NCBI RefSeq assembly: GCF_022511165.1
Contig: NZ_JAFLSB010000038.1
Location: 1-13,647, forward strand
Length of the DNA stretch: 13,647 nt
Direction of reading: 5' to 3'
Source: Helicobacter sp.
GTDB taxonomy: Bacteria; Campylobacterota; Campylobacteria; Campylobacterales; Helicobacteraceae
Part shown: piece after piece, positions 1 to 6,640 of the stretch
How the letters are laid out: each line of letters begins with the position of its first letter
Position numbering within the stretch: position 1 is the first letter of the stretch
Notes under the pieces: model-generated
What the model was told of the DNA's origin: nothing
The model's database searches: none
What the model saw: only the letters and a program-made list of their open reading frames with translations
Made by a program: the position numbers and the translations under genes

Positions 1-306
1 AATCATTCCGTGAATGCCCTGCTCAATGATTGTAGGTGTGTATTTATCCATTCTCCCGCTTGTTGTAGGTCCTGCGCTACCAATCGCATTTCCAGGCTTT
101 GCAGGAGTTGGTCCAAGATAATAAATTGTCTCACCTTTTAAATCCACAGGGAGCTTTTCCCCTTTTGCAAGTGTTTCAGTTAAAACCTTATGTGCTGCAT
201 CACGTGCACATAAAATCGTGCCGCTAATAAGCACACTCTCGCCTGCCTTAAGACTTGTCGCTACTTCCTTACTCAAAGGTGCTGTAATTTTCTTTGGTTC
301 TGCCAT
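1..306 (-). CDS. Class I [4Fe-4S] fumarate hydratase, beta subunit (partial, N-terminal 102 aa)
   Basis: This is the C-terminal-domain (beta, TtdB-like) subunit of a two-subunit iron-sulfur fumarase, which interconverts fumarate and L-malate in the cytoplasm. The frame starts at the ATG at 306-304 and runs off the left edge of the window, so 102 residues are visible. It begins MAEPKKITAPLSKEV and contains the family features SGTILCARDAAH (about residues 29-40), YYLGPTPAKPG and GSAGPTTSGRMD (about residues 77-88). The start is fixed by a strong AAGGAGGGG Shine-Dalgarno that overlaps the stop codon of the alpha subunit, only 10 bases upstream, so the two subunits should be translationally coupled. 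L-tartrate dehydratase (TtdAB) is closely related and cannot be excluded from sequence alone. Fumarase is the safer call in this setting. Confidence 0.92.
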   Translation of the reverse strand, partial: MAEPKKITAPLSKEVATSLKAGESVLISGTILCARDAAHKVLTETLAKGEKLPVDLKGETIYYLGPTPAKPGNAIGSAGPTTSGRMDKYTPTIIEQGIHGMI

Positions 307-316
307 ATTCCCCTCC

Positions 317-1162
317 TTAAAGTTCAATATCAGCGTGGCGCGCAGCGTGGCAGTTGATATTTACCGCTACAGGAAGCCCTGCGATGTGTGTAGCATACCA
401 TTCCACATTGACTTTAAACGCTGTGGTGCTTCCACCTAAGCCTTGCGGTCCCACACCGGTTTTATTAGCAATTTCAAGCAATTCGTCTTCGAGCTTAGCA
501 TATCGTGGGTCAGGATTTTTAGAATCAATCTCGCGCACAGCAGCTTGTTTAGCTAAAATCGCCGCTTTTTCCATTGTGCCACCAATACCCACGCCAATAA
601 CCATAGGAGGACAGGCATTTGGTCCTGCAAGTTTGACTGCTTCGGTAAAAACTTTTTTTACACCCTCAATGCCATCGGCAGGAACAAGCATTTTTAGCAC
701 GCTTTTATTTTCGCTCCCAAAGCCTTTTGGGCAAACTTTGAGGTGGAGTTTATCTCCTTTAACAATGCGTGTGTGAATAACTGCAGGGGAATTGTTTGTC
801 GTATTTTTGCGCTCATAGAGTGGCTCTTCCACGACAGATTTACGCAAATATCCCTCTGTATAGCCCTTTTTAATGCCCTCATTAATGGCGTCTTCGAGGT
901 AGCCTCCTGTGATATGCACATCTTGCCCAATATCCACAAATACCACAGTCATTCCTGTATCTTGGCAAATTGGCATCATATTGCTTTCTGCAATCTTGCC
1001 ATTTTCAATAAGCGTATTAAGGATATTTTGTCCCAACGCAGACTTTTCATTCCCCTTTGCAACGCTAAAAGCGCGTTTAATATCAGGTGTTTGGATACAA
1101 CACGCATTAATAGCAAGCTTAGCAACCGCAGATGTAATATCTTCGCATCGCACTTCTCTCAT
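317..1162 (-). CDS. Class I [4Fe-4S] fumarate hydratase, alpha subunit
   Basis: This 281-aa protein is the N-terminal-domain (TtdA-like) subunit of the heteromeric class I fumarase and carries the [4Fe-4S] cluster. Three cysteines fall in the expected family motifs and are the likely cluster ligands: C66 in ICQDTG, C184 in NACPPMVIGVGIGG and C271 in NCHAARHADIEL at the C-terminus. Length matches stand-alone alpha subunits. The start ATG follows AAGGAGGAAAT, a strong Shine-Dalgarno with normal spacing. The beta subunit follows after 10 bases. H. pylori is known for the iron-free class II FumC, so an oxygen-sensitive class I pair here is a metabolic difference from the gastric species. Related dehydratases such as tartrate dehydratase share the fold, so substrate is inferred. 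It could be read through from the outer-membrane genes upstream or use its own weak promoter in the 75-bp gap. Confidence 0.93.
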   Translation of the reverse strand: MREVRCEDITSAVAKLAINACCIQTPDIKRAFSVAKGNEKSALGQNILNTLIENGKIAESNMMPICQDTGMTVVFVDIGQDVHITGGYLEDAINEGIKKGYTEGYLRKSVVEEPLYERKNTTNNSPAVIHTRIVKGDKLHLKVCPKGFGSENKSVLKMLVPADGIEGVKKVFTEAVKLAGPNACPPMVIGVGIGGTMEKAAILAKQAAVREIDSKNPDPRYAKLEDELLEIANKTGVGPQGLGGSTTAFKVNVEWYATHIAGLPVAVNINCHAARHADIEL

Positions 1163-1193
1163 ATTTCCTCCTTATGTAGTGTAAAACGCACAG

Positions 1194-1199
1194 ATTCTA
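1194..1199 (-). promoter_or_regulatory. Possible -10 element for the fumarase genes
   Basis: TAGAAT on the minus strand lies 32 bp upstream of the alpha-subunit start, in the only gap before it. No good -35 is visible, which is common in Helicobacter. The hexamer is also part of the frequent word AGAATCT, so it may be coincidental. Confidence 0.3.
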
Positions 1200-1237
1200 C
1201 TTTAAAATTTGTAAAAAGTGCTTTAAAATATTGCAAT

Positions 1238-2035
1238 TTAAAGCCATTTGCTAAATCCATAGCCACATTCTAAACCAAAAAATGCCTGCAAAGCAGAGGG
1301 ATAGACACTTGAGACACCTAAGCGATTTGTAACAGGATTCCTCGCTGCATCTAAATGCGTCAAACTCAAATGAAGTTTGGTATAAAAACCATAGGCTTTA
1401 TTGTTGTGGATTCCTACAAAGGCGCGAATTTGGTGGTTATTTGGCTTAAGGGAGGAATGATTTGCATTATACCCAAAGTTATCTGGCGTATATGAATGAA
1501 AAGAGCTATAAAGTCCATATACGCCATAATGATAAGAAAATCCATACTCAAAGGCGAGATTATTTTGTAAAAGATACGAGGAAGAAAGCCCAAGCCCGAG
1601 TGTGAAAAGCGCAATATTTGGCACAGCATATTTTTCATCAAAGATAAAGCCACTCCCCCCAAGCACAATCCCCACAAAGAAAGGATTATGCACATCATTT
1701 TTGATATTTTTAGCAAAAAACAAAGTGCTATCAATATGTGCGCCAAAAGTGCGAAAATTCTCCTTGTCATAGAGCTTACTTTGCGCACTATGCACATTTG
1801 CGCTCACAGCACCCACTCGTATATCCCACATAAAACCATATTGTGAAGTATATTGAGAAAAAAGCGCATTGAGTGTGATAGCTTGTATTGAAAGCCTATG
1901 TAAAGAACTATGGTGAGTCCCAGCTAACCCACCAAGTCCAAGTTTATAATCGCTACATTTAAACTCATCACAATAATACTCCGCCCTTAAGGCAAAAACG
2001 ACTATGCACAAAAGAGCATAGATTCTATGAAGCAT
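1238..2035 (-). CDS. Outer-membrane beta-barrel protein, Helicobacter family (paralog of the next gene)
   Basis: This 265-aa protein has a typical signal peptide (MLHRIYALLCIVVFALRA, cleavage likely after residue 18). The mature part is rich in Gly, Tyr and Phe and alternates polar and hydrophobic residues as beta-barrel strands do. A Cys pair sits right after cleavage (YYCDEFKC). The end, FFGLECGYGFSKWL, resembles a barrel C-terminal strand, although the usual final Phe is replaced by KWL. The start ATG follows AAGGAA, which overlaps the stop of the upstream paralog (2045-2812) after a 9-bp gap, so they form one transcript. Shared features with that gene (early Cys pair, GLG-A-like first strand, GLE-[CF]-G-[YF] last strand) point to an old tandem duplication. 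Exact function is unknown: adhesin, porin and structural roles are all possible. Confidence 0.75.
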   Translation of the reverse strand: MLHRIYALLCIVVFALRAEYYCDEFKCSDYKLGLGGLAGTHHSSLHRLSIQAITLNALFSQYTSQYGFMWDIRVGAVSANVHSAQSKLYDKENFRTFGAHIDSTLFFAKNIKNDVHNPFFVGIVLGGSGFIFDEKYAVPNIALFTLGLGLSSSYLLQNNLAFEYGFSYHYGVYGLYSSFHSYTPDNFGYNANHSSLKPNNHQIRAFVGIHNNKAYGFYTKLHLSLTHLDAARNPVTNRLGVSSVYPSALQAFFGLECGYGFSKWL

Positions 2036-2044
2036 TAATATTCC

Positions 2045-2812
2045 TTAAAAAGTAAGATTAAAGCCAAATTCTAAGCCAAGCATCATATTGCCATTGTGCG
2101 AAAAGCTTACATTGTCATTATATAGCACAAAGCTTTGAGAATCCGTGGGCGTAAGATACATTGCATTAAGGCGCACATAATAAGAGCGCGCCATAGTAAG
2201 AGTGATGTAGGCTTTGAGCAAGTGATTAGCCTCTGACTTCACACGCGAGGGGATTGCATAGGGGTAGGGCAAATTTGCACTTACATTAATATCGTAGAAT
2301 CCAATGAGCATATACCCATAGCCAAGCCCCCACTTAAGATTCCAAAAATCGTTTATGGAGAGGATTTGTGAGAGCTGAATTCCTGCATAATAAAAGCCAT
2401 TTTCAATGCTATGTGAGCTTTGGTCGTAGATATTAAAATGTGTAAAAAGAAGTATATCTAAGAAAAGAGGGGATTGGAGTGAGCCTAGATTCACCCCGCC
2501 AAAAAGGGCGATGTCAAGCAAACCGCTATTTGTGTGCTTACTTTCCTCAAAAAATAAAAGGCTTTTTGCGCTATCGCCCTTCACCCTCGCAATGCCAAAG
2601 TTTCCCTCAAGCCCAGCGTGCCACCGCGTATTCCACCACGCAAAGTGTGGGCTCACATACCCACCAAAGCTCGTGAGGGTAGAGGGAGTAAAAAACTGAC
2701 TATTAGCATAAGCACCTAAACCCATTTGCATAGTGTAGCAACCACCTCGCATATAATATTCACAGCTCTGCGAGGAAGTAACTACAAATAATAAGAAAAT
2801 GAGCCTACGCAT
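2045..2812 (-). CDS. Outer-membrane beta-barrel protein, Helicobacter family
   Basis: This 255-aa protein has a short signal peptide (MRRLIFLLFVVTSSQS, cleavage near residue 16). The mature N-terminus carries two cysteines in CEYYMRGGC. The rest is Gly/aromatic-rich with alternating residues and ends in LGLEFGFNLTF, a classic C-terminal beta-signal with terminal Phe recognised by the BAM machinery. It lies 9 bp after the 97-aa gene and 9 bp before its paralog. No clear Shine-Dalgarno precedes its ATG, so it may depend on translation of the upstream small gene. I cannot assign it to a named Hop/Hor/Hof family. A cell-surface location is well supported; the role is not. Confidence 0.78.
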   Translation of the reverse strand: MRRLIFLLFVVTSSQSCEYYMRGGCYTMQMGLGAYANSQFFTPSTLTSFGGYVSPHFAWWNTRWHAGLEGNFGIARVKGDSAKSLLFFEESKHTNSGLLDIALFGGVNLGSLQSPLFLDILLFTHFNIYDQSSHSIENGFYYAGIQLSQILSINDFWNLKWGLGYGYMLIGFYDINVSANLPYPYAIPSRVKSEANHLLKAYITLTMARSYYVRLNAMYLTPTDSQSFVLYNDNVSFSHNGNMMLGLEFGFNLTF

Positions 2813-2821
2813 AATGAGAAT

Positions 2822-3115
2822 TTAGAAAGGAAAGCTCGTTTCTAGCTTCAAGCTACAATCTTTGCCTCCACCAAGCTTACACATTCCCCAATCCAAACCA
2901 TAAACCAAAGCACTTACTCTTAAATAGGCTAACCAACTCTCCCCTGTCGCCTCATTCATTTCTTCTTCGCTTAAAATCGCTACATTTGCTTGGGCTTTAG
3001 CATCACCAAAAAGCAATGCTTTATCTTTAGCGCTAAGATTATCTTGAGGCTCTGTTGCTATATAAGATTCCCACAAAATACCCATACCATAATCCCTATA
3101 AACTTTTATAATCAT
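2822..3115 (-). CDS. 97-aa protein of unknown function with a bacteriocin-leader-like motif
   Basis: I do not recognise this gene. It starts at the only in-frame ATG after a stop codon 10 codons upstream, and it is the first gene of a unit with two outer-membrane proteins. There is no N-terminal signal peptide. Residues 48-59 (LSEEEMNEATGE) match the leader consensus of double-glycine-type peptides position by position (L-12, S-11, E-8, M/L-7, small residue at -4, G-2), except that the last Gly is Glu. The 38 residues that follow begin SWLAYLRVSALVYGLDWGM, are hydrophobic and aromatic, and hold two Cys (C79, C87) around LGGGK. Seen: the motif and composition. Inferred: a possible exported, processed peptide. 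No peptidase-transporter gene is nearby. It could also be an ordinary small cytoplasmic protein. No clear Shine-Dalgarno is present. Confidence 0.55.
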   Translation of the reverse strand: MIIKVYRDYGMGILWESYIATEPQDNLSAKDKALLFGDAKAQANVAILSEEEMNEATGESWLAYLRVSALVYGLDWGMCKLGGGKDCSLKLETSFPF

Positions 3116-3116
3116 A

Positions 3117-3138
3117 GCAATAAACCACGCGATATTGC
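3117..3138 (-). promoter_or_regulatory. Inverted repeat in the leader of the 97-aa gene
   Basis: GCAATA and TATTGC form a 6-bp stem around a 10-nt loop, immediately upstream of the start codon at 3115 and in the place where a Shine-Dalgarno would lie. It could limit ribosome access or be an operator. The stem is short and AT-rich, so chance is possible. Confidence 0.3.
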
Positions 3139-3147
3139 CAAGTGATT

Positions 3148-3177
3148 AAATTATTTTTCTCATAAATTTTATTGCAA
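3148..3177 (-). promoter_or_regulatory. Candidate promoter for the 97-aa gene / outer-membrane protein unit
   Basis: On the minus strand TTGCAA (3177-3172) and TAATTT (3153-3148) are separated by 18 bp, ending 33 bp before the start at 3115. The -10 match is modest. A promoter is expected here because a new unit begins after magIII. Confidence 0.3.
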
Positions 3178-3232
3178 TTAAGAATCTCATAGCACACAAA
3201 GTTTGCTTAATATATTCTCTCCCAAACTCGCT

Positions 3233-3922
3233 TCATTTTTCTATCTTTTCAACCACAGCGCGTATATCGCCTTTTTTCTTGCTAAATTCCACAATCTTGC
3301 CGTGAAATCGAGCAAAAATCTGCGCTAGGCTCATATCACACAAATCCTTATCCTGCGCATAGAGTTCATACACAAGCCCTAGATTCTCCCTCACTCCCGC
3401 CTCACAAAAGCTTCTTAGCTCCTCATAGTCCTCTATCTCCCTACCAAGCGCACATAAAAGTTTATAGGTATATCTATCCACCACCATTACTTCTTGCTTA
3501 CACGCGTAGTTGAGTATCGCATACGCACTCTCCTTTCCTATGCCTTTTTGAGCGATAAGCCACTCAAAATCCACTGCATTTTGAAAGGATACAAAATCCA
3601 AAAAATCTGCCAAAATCGCACGTGAAAGCCCAATAATATAAGCTGATTTTTGCCTTTGTAAGCCAAGAATATGCGATTGCAACACATAAGATTCTATATG
3701 CGCCATTTGCTCCAAGTCTTTTTGGGAATCCCCGCTTAAAATCCCAGCCCTCCGCATAGAACCAAGCATTGCCTCTACTTTATCCCATTGCGTATTCTGC
3801 ACGAGTATTGCACCCAAAATTACCTCAAAACTCCCCTCATTTGCCCACCACCAAGCTCCTTTTCCCTCTAAAAGCCTATAAGTTTTAAGAGCTTTGAGTA
3901 AAACAAAACTATTTTCTATCAT
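3233..3922 (-). CDS. magIII: 3-methyladenine DNA glycosylase, MagIII type (endonuclease III superfamily)
   Basis: This 229-aa cytoplasmic enzyme belongs to the HhH-GPD base-excision repair family and most resembles MagIII of Helicobacter, which removes alkylated purines such as 3-methyladenine. Visible features: a WWW aromatic cluster at residues 24-26, where MagIII has the aromatic residues of its base pocket; the opening helix GAILVQNTQW (37-46); the helix-hairpin-helix LIAQKGIGKESAYAIL (122-137); and the catalytic aspartate D149 in VVDRYTY. The four-cysteine iron-sulfur loop of endonuclease III is absent at the C-terminus, as in MagIII. Lys209 in FHGKIVEF may be the counterpart of the conserved MagIII lysine. 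The start codon overlaps the yejF stop as ATGA and has only a weak Shine-Dalgarno, so translation is probably coupled to yejF. It is the last gene of the yej unit. A generic endonuclease III-like annotation is the alternative. Confidence 0.85.
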   Translation of the reverse strand: MIENSFVLLKALKTYRLLEGKGAWWWANEGSFEVILGAILVQNTQWDKVEAMLGSMRRAGILSGDSQKDLEQMAHIESYVLQSHILGLQRQKSAYIIGLSRAILADFLDFVSFQNAVDFEWLIAQKGIGKESAYAILNYACKQEVMVVDRYTYKLLCALGREIEDYEELRSFCEAGVRENLGLVYELYAQDKDLCDMSLAQIFARFHGKIVEFSKKKGDIRAVVEKIEK

Positions 3923-5553
3923 TTTGAACTCTTTTTAAAAAATGCTTCTATAAGGCTTTTTGCATACGCATCTTGCGGATTGCTAAAAACCTCTTTGCTT
4001 TCCCCCTGCTCTACCACACGCCCTTTGTCTAAGATAAGAATCTCATCACTTAAAGCTTGTAAAATCTCTAAATCGTGTGTGATAAAAATATAGCTCATTT
4101 CTAAACGCGCTTGTAACTCTAAAAGAAGTGATAAAATAAGCTTTTGAGAGCTTTTATCAAGTGCAGAAGTTGGCTCATCAAGGAGCAAAATATGAGGTTT
4201 TCGCACAATAGCACGCGCAAGGCTTACTCTCTGCTTTTGTCCCCCGCTTAGCTCAAAAGGATAGCTTTGTGCATAATATGCCTCTAAGCCTACAGATTCT
4301 AATGCCCAAGCCACTTTGTCTTTAAAAGTGGCAAATTTCCCCCCCAAAGCCTCTGCAATAATATCGCCTATACTAAATCGTGGTGAGAGTGAGGAAAAAG
4401 GATCTTGAAAAACGATACTTATAGCATCTCTTAAGGCATAAAAATCCTTTGGTTTTGAATGAAGGCGACCTTGAAAATATATTGCCCCTTGTGTTTGCAG
4501 TAATCCTAATAGCCCGAGTGCAAGGCTTGACTTCCCACTCCCAGAAGCTCCGGCAACCCCTAAAATCTGCCCTTTTTGCAAAGTAAAGCTTACATTTGAC
4601 ACAAGAGGTTTAAAATGCGTTTTTAAAAAAGCTCTTTTTTCCACACCTACGCTTAGATTCTCTATTTTTAAAAGTGCATTTTCTTTGAGATTTTCTGCGT
4701 GCGAAGTAGGCGATACTTCATTTTCTATTTGAGCTTCATCTAACCCCTGCTCTTGCGTTATTTTGTTCTCTCTTTGTGGGAGTAAAAGAGATTGCATCAA
4801 AAAACGTGTATAAGGGTGTTTAGGAGAACTAAAAATATGTGCTGTGCTATTTTGCTCCACTATCTCACCCTCTTTCATTACTATGACTTTATCGCAAAAA
4901 TCTCTCACTACACCCAAATCGTGGCTAATAAATAAAATTGAGCTAAGTTTAAGGGTGGAGAGTAGCTCCATAATCTGCTTTTGCACAAGCACATCAAGCG
5001 CAGTTGTAGGCTCATCACAAATAAGCAAAGTAGGATTATTTACAATACTCATTGCAATAGCTACTCTCTGCTTTTGTCCCCCGCTTAACTCAAAAGGATA
5101 GCTTTGTGCCAAATATGCCTCTAAGCCCACAAGAGCTAAAAGCTCTTCAAGTCGCTCCTGTGCTTTTTGATGCAATGCCTTACCACGCAAATGCGGGTGT
5201 AATGAGGAAGCGTGAAGATAAAAGCTTTCTAAAATCTGTTTGCCCACCTTTTGAAGAGGATTAAGACTTGAGAGCGGCTCTTGGGGAATGTAGGCGATTT
5301 CATTACCGCGCAAAGAACGCATTTGTTTGGGATTAAGATGAAGTATATTTGTGCCATTAAAGCAAATTTCACCACTTTGAATCGCCATACTTGGCTGAAG
5401 TCGTAAAATCATTTGTGCTAAGCTGCTCTTGCCCGAGCCAGATTCTCCTACAAGAGCTACTCTTTCTTGTGGCGCGATGTGCAAGGCAATATTTTTTAAT
5501 GCAAAATGGCTAGAATGCGCAAAGTTGGCATTAAGATTTGAAATCTTTAGCAT
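3919..5553 (-). CDS. yejF: Peptide ABC transporter, fused double ATP-binding protein (YejF/DppDF-like)
   Basis: This 544-aa protein contains two complete nucleotide-binding domains that power peptide import through YejB and YejE. First domain: Walker A GESGSGKS (36-43), Q-loop Q91, signature LSGGQ (156-160), Walker B LLICDE (176-181), H-loop H211, then the oligopeptide-family HPYTR motif (246-250). A Glu/Asn-rich linker spans about 260-295. Second domain: Walker A GASGSGKS (335-342), signature LSGGQ (435-439), Walker B LLLDE (456-460), H-loop H493. Both sites look catalytically intact. The gene overlaps yejE by 23 nt and magIII by 4 nt. Its ATG follows AAAGGAAAA. Odd features are a 66-bp near-identical repeat shared by the two halves and a G7 run in the coding strand (4339-4345) at Leu-Gly-Gly-Lys. 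It is assigned to the Yej group from the neighbours and the fused layout. Confidence 0.92.
   Translation of the reverse strand: MLKISNLNANFAHSSHFALKNIALHIAPQERVALVGESGSGKSSLAQMILRLQPSMAIQSGEICFNGTNILHLNPKQMRSLRGNEIAYIPQEPLSSLNPLQKVGKQILESFYLHASSLHPHLRGKALHQKAQERLEELLALVGLEAYLAQSYPFELSGGQKQRVAIAMSIVNNPTLLICDEPTTALDVLVQKQIMELLSTLKLSSILFISHDLGVVRDFCDKVIVMKEGEIVEQNSTAHIFSSPKHPYTRFLMQSLLLPQRENKITQEQGLDEAQIENEVSPTSHAENLKENALLKIENLSVGVEKRAFLKTHFKPLVSNVSFTLQKGQILGVAGASGSGKSSLALGLLGLLQTQGAIYFQGRLHSKPKDFYALRDAISIVFQDPFSSLSPRFSIGDIIAEALGGKFATFKDKVAWALESVGLEAYYAQSYPFELSGGQKQRVSLARAIVRKPHILLLDEPTSALDKSSQKLILSLLLELQARLEMSYIFITHDLEILQALSDEILILDKGRVVEQGESKEVFSNPQDAYAKSLIEAFFKKSSK
4225..4290 (-). repeat. Intragenic direct repeat, copy in second ATPase half of yejF
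   Basis: These 66 bp match 5062-5127 at 63 of 66 positions by eye. Both copies encode GLEAYxAQSYPFELSGGQKQRV, the segment with the ABC signature. The offset is 837 bp, exactly 279 codons, so recombination between the copies would be in frame. Confidence 0.9.
5062..5127 (-). repeat. Intragenic direct repeat, copy in first ATPase half of yejF
   Basis: This is the partner of 4225-4290. Only three bases differ: one in the Leu-Ser codons of LSGGQ and two in the codon for the variable residue (Leu here, Tyr in the other copy). Identity at third positions is higher than protein conservation would require. Confidence 0.9.
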
Positions 5554-6640
5554 TTTTTTCCTTTATAAAATCAATAGCCTCTCTATCCCCTGCACTTCTT
5601 TGTAATTTAATATGTGGATCAAACGCATCACGCAATCCCTCACCGATAAAAACAAGCACAGAGAGTAACACGCATAGAGCCATAAATGCAGTGATTCCTA
5701 AATGAGGAGAGGAGAGATTATTTTTGCCTTGTGCCAAAAGCTCCCCCAAACTCGCACTCTCCACTGGCATACCAAATCCTAAAAAATCAAGACTACTTAA
5801 GGTTACAATACTCCCTGCCATAATAAAAGGAGCAAAGGTAAGCGTGGCGCTCATTGCATTGGGTAAAATATGCACAAACATAATGCGCCTATCGCTCACA
5901 TTCATAGCCCTTGCAGCACGGACATACTCGAGATTCCGCGCTTTTAAAAATTCCGCACGAACAAGATTTACAAGTATCATCCACGAAAAGAGCAATACCA
6001 CACATAAAATCCACCAAAAACTCGCCTCAAACACGCTTGAGATGATAATAATCACAAATAAAATAGGCACAGCATTAAAAATCTCAATAAGCCTTTGTCC
6101 CACTAAATCTACCATTCCACCATAATAGCCTTGTATCGCCCCTGCACAAACGCCTATAAACACGCTACATACCGATAAAATAAGCGCAAAGATAATGGAG
6201 ATTCTATACCCATAAATTAATCTCGCACTCACATCTCTTGCCTTATCATCTGTGCCAAGGATATGCTTAGAATCTGGCGCACTTGGGGCTTGAGTGGGTA
6301 AATCCATAATGATACTATCATAACTATAAGGAATAGGCGCATAAAGCACAAAGGCGTCTTTTAAAAGCTCATCTTTAACATAACTATCTAAATAATCGCT
6401 CCAAGTTTCAAAATCCCCACCAAAGGCAGTTTCAGGATAATCAACAAACACAGGAAAATACATTTTAGAATCTTTATAGATAAAAAGCGGCTTATCATTA
6501 GCAATCAATTCTGCACCAAGGCTTAAGCAAAAAAGTATCAAAAAAAGCACAAGGGAGTAGAAAGCGCGTTTATTTTGCTTAAAAGTGCGCCAACGCATTT
6601 GAGCAATGCTTAAATGTGAATCCTGCACTCCCTTAAACAT
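5531..6640 (-). CDS. yejE: Peptide ABC transporter permease YejE
   Basis: This is one of the two inner-membrane permeases of the importer. I place the start at the ATG at 6640-6638 (369 aa) rather than the upstream ATG at 6688, because the protein then begins MFKGVQDSHLSIAQMRW like YejE proteins and GGAG lies 8 bases upstream. An N-terminal membrane segment (about residues 27-45) is followed by a long periplasmic loop with the YejE hallmarks NDKPLF, YFPVFVDYPETAFGGDF and HILGTDDKARDV. The permease domain follows with several membrane helices and the cytoplasmic EAA loop EYVRAARAMNVSDRRIMFVH that contacts the ATPase, then TLSSLDFLGFGMP. It overlaps the yejB stop by 8 nt and the yejF start by 23 nt, so the three are one translational unit. 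The related DppC/OppC permeases lack the long YejE-type loop. Confidence 0.92.
   Translation of the reverse strand: MFKGVQDSHLSIAQMRWRTFKQNKRAFYSLVLFLILFCLSLGAELIANDKPLFIYKDSKMYFPVFVDYPETAFGGDFETWSDYLDSYVKDELLKDAFVLYAPIPYSYDSIIMDLPTQAPSAPDSKHILGTDDKARDVSARLIYGYRISIIFALILSVCSVFIGVCAGAIQGYYGGMVDLVGQRLIEIFNAVPILFVIIIISSVFEASFWWILCVVLLFSWMILVNLVRAEFLKARNLEYVRAARAMNVSDRRIMFVHILPNAMSATLTFAPFIMAGSIVTLSSLDFLGFGMPVESASLGELLAQGKNNLSSPHLGITAFMALCVLLSVLVFIGEGLRDAFDPHIKLQRSAGDREAIDFIKEKNAKDFKS

Noticed and set aside
743..1273. Long plus-strand open frame of 176 codons, and a similar one at 354-776
   Set aside because: Both are antisense to the conserved fumarase alpha gene and have no recognisable protein features.
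3195..3228. AGTTTG/CAAACT inverted repeat after magIII as a terminator
   Set aside because: The stem is only 6 bp with a 17-nt loop and no proper T-run follows on the minus strand.
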